The notes under the pieces were generated by a model. That model was not told where the DNA came from. It did not search any database and saw nothing but the letters and a program-made list of their open reading frames with translations. From Streptomyces sp. B93 (GTDB lineage: Bacteria > Actinomycetota > Actinomycetes > Streptomycetales > Streptomycetaceae), in assembly GCF_018070565.1 (NCBI RefSeq), contig NZ_JAGPXL010000021.1, forward strand, positions 44,847 through 108,846: a stretch of 64,000 bases of DNA, read 5' to 3'. Numbering within the stretch: the stretch's first letter is position 1; each line of letters opens with the position of its first letter. Of the stretch, positions 60,563-64,000 are shown piece by piece. Made by a program: the position numbers and the translations under genes.

Positions 60563-61573
60563 TCAGCGCTGCGGGTAGCCGCCCTGGTCGTAGGGGTAGG
60601 GCTGCTCGTCATGGGAGTACCGCTGCTGGTCGTGCGGGTACTGCTGCTGTGGGTACTGCGGGGCGTACGGCTGGGCGGGCTGGTCGTAGCCGCCCTGGTA
60701 CGGGTCCTGCGGGTACCCGCCCTGCTGGTCGCCGTAGCCCTGGTCGCCGTAGCCCCGCTGGCCCTGGTTGTTCTGGTTGCCGTAGTCCTGGTGACCGTAG
60801 TCCTGGTTGCCGTATGGCTGGTTCTGGTGGGCCGGGGGGATGCGTCGGAGCTGGGTGGTGGCGTCGTCCATGACCGGCTGCTGCTGGTAGGCGGCCTGGT
60901 GCGGGGCCTGCTGGCCGCCGGGCGCGGACGCGGGCTCCTGCTGGAGACCCCTCTTCTTCTGGGAACGGGCCCGCAGCACCTCGATGATGATCGGGATCAC
61001 GGAGATGAAGACGATCAGGATCAGGATCGCCTCGATGTTCTCCTTGACGAAGTCGATGTTGCCCAGCCAGGCACCGAGCATGGTCACACCGGCACCCCAC
61101 AGGATGCCGCCGACCACGTTGAAGGTCAGGAACGAGCGGTACCGCATACCGCTGACGCCCGCGATGATCGGCGTGAAGGTGCGCACGATGGGCACGAAGC
61201 GGGCCAGGACCAGGGACTTCGGGCCGTGCTTCTCGAAGAACTCGTGGGCCTTGGTGACGTTCTCCTGTTTGAACAGACGGGAGTCCGGGCGGGTGAACAG
61301 CGCCGGTCCGACCTTCTTGCCGAACATGTAGCCCACCTGGTCGCCCACGATGGCCGCGATGACGATCAGGACGACGGCCGCCCACAGCGGGAAGTTCAGC
61401 TGGTTGGACGTGATCAGCAGACCGGCGGTGAAGAGCAGGGAGTCGCCCGGCAGGAAGAAACCGATCAGGAGACCGGACTCGGCGAAGACGATGAGGAGCA
61501 GGCCCCAGATACCGAAGGTGTCCAGCAGATAGTTCGGATCCAGCCAGCTCGGTCCGAGGGCAAGCGTCGTCAC
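60563..61573 (-). CDS. DedA-family membrane protein with disordered Gln/Tyr/Gly tail
   Basis: A 336-residue protein. Residues 1-215 are a DedA (SNARE-associated) core with GFFLPGDSLLFTAG, the conserved RFVPIVRTFTPIIAGVSGM and membrane re-entrant segments; DedA proteins move undecaprenyl phosphate or other lipids and support proton homeostasis. Residues about 245-336 are a low-complexity tail of repeated QDYG, GDQGYG and PYDQ units rich in Gln, Tyr, Pro, Gly and Asn. GTG 61573 has AGGAG 9 bases upstream; the longer open frame is non-coding in character. Confidence 0.88.
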   Translation of the reverse strand: MTTLALGPSWLDPNYLLDTFGIWGLLLIVFAESGLLIGFFLPGDSLLFTAGLLITSNQLNFPLWAAVVLIVIAAIVGDQVGYMFGKKVGPALFTRPDSRLFKQENVTKAHEFFEKHGPKSLVLARFVPIVRTFTPIIAGVSGMRYRSFLTFNVVGGILWGAGVTMLGAWLGNIDFVKENIEAILILIVFISVIPIIIEVLRARSQKKRGLQQEPASAPGGQQAPHQAAYQQQPVMDDATTQLRRIPPAHQNQPYGNQDYGHQDYGNQNNQGQRGYGDQGYGDQQGGYPQDPYQGGYDQPAQPYAPQYPQQQYPHDQQRYSHDEQPYPYDQGGYPQR

Positions 61574-61769
61574 GGTTCCGGGCTCCTGAGGGGTTGGGAA
61601 GTACGGCGTCCAGTACGGCCGGACAAAGCTATCAACGCAATGCGTCCACCCCAGGTTCCACGGGTACCCCCAGGATGCACTGTGGGCCGTCTCGCACAAA
61701 GCTGTGTCCGGCCCACCGCGTCTAAAGCCGTGTCCGGCTCACCGGCATCTGGGGGGAGCGCCGGGCGCC

Positions 61770-62531
61770 TCAGGCGCCGTGCCGGGCCGCGTTCGCCGCG
61801 ATCGCCTCCCGGAGGTGTCCGGCGAGGCCGGGACGCATGGAGTCGTAGTACGCCTTGAAGCGCTCGTCGGCGACATACATCTCGGCGAGGCCCTGGTGGA
61901 TGTCGTACGGGCACTCGTAGAACCAGGAGCAGATGTGCTGCCGGTGCTCCTCGGCCATGTCCATGGCACGCTCTCCGGTCGGCGGCTCACCGGAGGCCAT
62001 CAGCGCGTCATAGCGCTCGCCCCAGTCGGCCACCTCGGCCTGCATGCGTTTCCAGTCCTCCTTGGTGTAGCTCGCGGCGCGGCGCTGTGACTCGGCGTAT
62101 GCCTCGGTGCCGCCCCAGCGCTGTTCCGCCTCCTCCGCGTACTGCTCCGGGTCCTTGTCCCCGAAGACCTCGAACCTCTCCTCCGGCGTGAGATCGATGC
62201 CCATCTTGCGTGCCTCCATGGCTTGCTCCACCGCCGCCGCCATCTTCCGCAGCTTCTCGATCCGGGCGGTCAGCAGCTCGTGCTGGCGGCGCAGATGCGC
62301 GCGCGGGTCCGCCTCCGGGTCGTCGAGCAGGGCGGCGACCTCGTCGAGCGGGAAGCCGAGTTCCCGGTAGAACAGGATCTGCTGCAACCGGTCGAGGTCG
62401 GCGTCGCTGTAGCGCCGGTGCCCCGCGTGGCTGCGCTCGCTCGGGGCGAGCAGGCCGATGTCGTCGTAGTGGTGCAGGGTGCGCACCGTCACTCCGGCGA
62501 AACCGGCGACCTGTCCCACGGAGTAGCTCAC
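61770..62531 (-). CDS. tipA: Thiopeptide-responsive MerR regulator TipA
   Basis: A 253-residue MerR-family activator almost identical in plan to TipAL. An N-terminal winged helix (SYSVGQVAGFAGVTVRTLHHYDDIGLL) is followed by a coiled coil and a TipAS domain starting at Met110 (MGIDLTPEERFEVFGD), the usual internal start of the drug-binding form. The Cys in YECPYDIH corresponds to the one that captures thiostrepton-type antibiotics; an extra Cys lies six residues earlier. GTG 62531 has GGGAG 6 bases upstream. Autoactivation through the palindrome at 62568-62584 is expected. Confidence 0.96.
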   Translation of the reverse strand: MSYSVGQVAGFAGVTVRTLHHYDDIGLLAPSERSHAGHRRYSDADLDRLQQILFYRELGFPLDEVAALLDDPEADPRAHLRRQHELLTARIEKLRKMAAAVEQAMEARKMGIDLTPEERFEVFGDKDPEQYAEEAEQRWGGTEAYAESQRRAASYTKEDWKRMQAEVADWGERYDALMASGEPPTGERAMDMAEEHRQHICSWFYECPYDIHQGLAEMYVADERFKAYYDSMRPGLAGHLREAIAANAARHGA

Positions 62532-62567
62532 TTCCGCTCCCTTCTCGGTACGCACTCCACGGTGAGC

Positions 62568-62584
62568 CCTCACGTGACGTGAGG
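62568..62584. promoter_or_regulatory. TipA operator in the tipA promoter
   Basis: CCTCACGT-G-ACGTGAGG is a perfect 8+1+8 palindrome 37 bases upstream of the tipA start. It has the same sequence as the element I recall from the S. lividans tipA promoter, placed where MerR activators bind between -35 and -10. Confidence 0.88.
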
Positions 62585-62635
62585 TGCAAGCCGGAAGGCC
62601 GCGCGGGTGTGCTCCATCCTCCCCGCGCCGGAAGC

Positions 62636-63871
62636 TCAGCCTCCCCCGGTGCCCAGGCGGAAGTCGTGCCAGTGGGTGCCGTCGGCCGATATGCGGTAGG
62701 CGCCCTTGCCGTAGCTGTCCGACCAGAGCCAGCCGATCGGGGTCTGCCGCACGGAGCCCGCCGGGCCACGCGCGGCGCCCTCGGAGCGGAAGGTGCGTGC
62801 CTGGTCGTCGCTGTGCCACACACCCGTCTCGCCGTACACGGTGAGCCGGTCGTCATCCGTGACGACGAGGTCGCCGAGTATCGAGAGCGGTTCCACGCCC
62901 GGCCGATAGCGCCAGATCCGGGTCCAGGTGCCGCCGCCGTCGGTGCTGACGTGGAGGGTCAGCAGGCCGTTCTTCACGCCCTCCTGGCTGGGCAACTGGC
63001 CTGGCTGGACGGCGTACATCCCCCTCCGGCCCGCGACCACCCGGGGCGCCCAGCCGTCTTCCGCGGCGCCGGTCATATGGGTCGGGCGCCAGCTGCGGCC
63101 CCGGTCGCCGCTGATGGCGAGCGCGGGCAGGCCGGTCTCGGGGTCCTCGCCCGCCACGAACAGCGCGTTCTCGGCGATGTCGCCCGCGGGGGAGAGGACG
63201 CCGGTCAGCGGTGGTCGGTGGGTCAGGACGCGGTGCTCACCGGTGTCCGGCAGGACGACCAGCAGTCTGCTGCGGGCGCAGCCGTCGCCGTCGTCCGAGG
63301 GCTTCCGGCAGTCGGTGACGAGGGCGGCGCCCGTAGGCACGGTCGCCGTACGGCCGGTGGGGCGGGTCGATCCGCGCCGCCAGGTGCCGCCGGAGTCGTC
63401 CGTGAACCAGGTGCGGCCGGGACGGTCGGCGCGCTCGGCTCCCTCGGTGATCAGCGCGCGGCCGGGCCCGAGCACGGTGAGCCCGGCGGTGATGCCCTGG
63501 TCGGCGGTGAGGTCCGGGAGCGGTGAGCGGACCGGCCGCCACAGACCGGCACCGGCCTCGAGCACGGCGGCATGCTGACGGCACCCGCGCTGGTCGCACT
63601 CCGCGGTCAGGGTGAAGCCACTGCCGTCCGAGGCGAAGCCGACGGCGTGCGGGACACCGGGCAGGTCGGTGGCGGAGGGTATGCGCGGGGGAGCGGCCGG
63701 GGCGGTCGACGACGGGGAGGTCCGGGCCGCGCCCGGCACGTCCTCCTCTCTGTCCGGACTGCCGCTGCACCCGGCCGTGAGGACCACGCCCAGGCACAGC
63801 AGCAGCGCTGCCATGCCTCTCGGGCCTGCCCCCGTCCACGGCGAACGCCCGTACCCATGGCCTGTGTTCAT
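62636..63871 (-). CDS. Secreted lipoprotein, sialidase-like beta-propeller
   Basis: A 411-residue lipoprotein with lipobox LTAGC (about residues 32-36), a Pro/Ser/Ala spacer, then repeated Asp-box-like motifs (SDGSG, DDSGGTWRRG, SGDRGRSWRP, STDGGGTWTRI, SDDQARTF) that mark BNR/sialidase-type propeller blades. No sialidase Arg triad can be identified, so it is probably a binding or photosystem-II-stability-factor-like scaffold. ATG 63871 follows GGGGGAGGGG. The longer open frame upstream is non-coding in character. Confidence 0.75.
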   Translation of the reverse strand: MNTGHGYGRSPWTGAGPRGMAALLLCLGVVLTAGCSGSPDREEDVPGAARTSPSSTAPAAPPRIPSATDLPGVPHAVGFASDGSGFTLTAECDQRGCRQHAAVLEAGAGLWRPVRSPLPDLTADQGITAGLTVLGPGRALITEGAERADRPGRTWFTDDSGGTWRRGSTRPTGRTATVPTGAALVTDCRKPSDDGDGCARSRLLVVLPDTGEHRVLTHRPPLTGVLSPAGDIAENALFVAGEDPETGLPALAISGDRGRSWRPTHMTGAAEDGWAPRVVAGRRGMYAVQPGQLPSQEGVKNGLLTLHVSTDGGGTWTRIWRYRPGVEPLSILGDLVVTDDDRLTVYGETGVWHSDDQARTFRSEGAARGPAGSVRQTPIGWLWSDSYGKGAYRISADGTHWHDFRLGTGGG

Positions 63872-63977
63872 GGACCCCTCCCCCTTCGATCGGCTCGGTC
63901 CGCGATGACCTGCTTCTGCTTCTGGTACACCGCCGACCGGCTTCGGGTTCCACTTCCCACCGCGCGACTTTCCGCCG

Positions 63978-64000
63978 CCCCACCCCACCCCACCCCACCC
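63978..64000 (-). repeat. CCCCA pentamer repeat, cut by the window edge
   Basis: At least four tandem CCCCA units. The minus strand carries five G-runs of 3-4, each separated by T, which could fold as a G-quadruplex about 110 bases upstream of the lipoprotein start. Confidence 0.7.

Noticed and set aside
1..64000. CRISPR arrays, rRNA operons, insertion sequences
   Set aside because: No regularly spaced direct repeats, no rRNA sequence and no transposase-like protein was seen on either strand.

Overview
This window is chromosomal DNA from a Streptomyces species. It is about 70% GC with strong G/C third-codon bias, many GTG starts, 4-bp ATGA/GTGA gene overlaps, and hallmark Streptomyces genes (bldG, tipA, the actinobacterial Tad/helicase block, a WhiJ-type regulator set, zinc-free ribosomal paralogues). 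From memory, the order nth - acs - tad - bldG - hppA - topA - tmk - holB follows the conserved core of S. coelicolor around SCO3569 to SCO3540, read backwards. I could not check this here.

Left part (1-16 kb): the 3' end of nth, a NUDIX CoA pyrophosphatase, a MarP-like membrane serine protease, an alpha/beta hydrolase coupled to a holin-X-like membrane protein, nhaA, acs, a SulP transporter fused to a beta-carbonic anhydrase, a deacetylase-like lipoprotein, a CooC-like ATPase, a Fic-like protein with a lost catalytic His, and a HAD phosphatase. Two intergenic regions flanking the HAD gene look like structured RNA genes.

Centre (16-40 kb): a compact Tad-type secretion/pilus operon (CpaE/TadZ-like, TadA, TadB, TadC, DUF4244, TadE, TadG-like) converges on a DEAH helicase. 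The helicase is divergent from bldG and its partner anti-sigma-like gene. Then come hppA, a lipoprotein, a HemK-like methyltransferase, a small membrane protein, topA with a Lys-rich tail, a three-part membrane/thymidylate kinase/coiled-coil protein, holB and a tripeptidyl-peptidase-like lipoprotein.

Right part (40-64 kb) is more accessory: a tRNA-Thr, an ABC exporter divergent from a two-component system, a PolA-like polymerase, an HTH-ClpN regulator with a double palindrome on its own promoter, LysE, DUF2786, DUF4232, a frame-shifted gene and a lipoprotein. Next are a divergent Zur-type island of zinc-free S14/L28 and L33/L31/COG0523/S18, a VOC-ArsR-SRPBCC operon behind a 19-bp inverted repeat, and a DUF397/ATPase/XRE-DUF5753 set with a shared 12-bp repeat array. 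It ends with an aldehyde dehydrogenase, a DedA protein with a disordered tail, tipA with its operator, and a beta-propeller-like lipoprotein.

The most interesting non-coding signals are the three-way-junction RNA candidate (16056-16192), the autoregulatory palindromes (48657-48701) and the 12-bp repeat arrays (56621-56680 and 57741-57772). No rRNA, CRISPR array, insertion sequence or prophage was seen.
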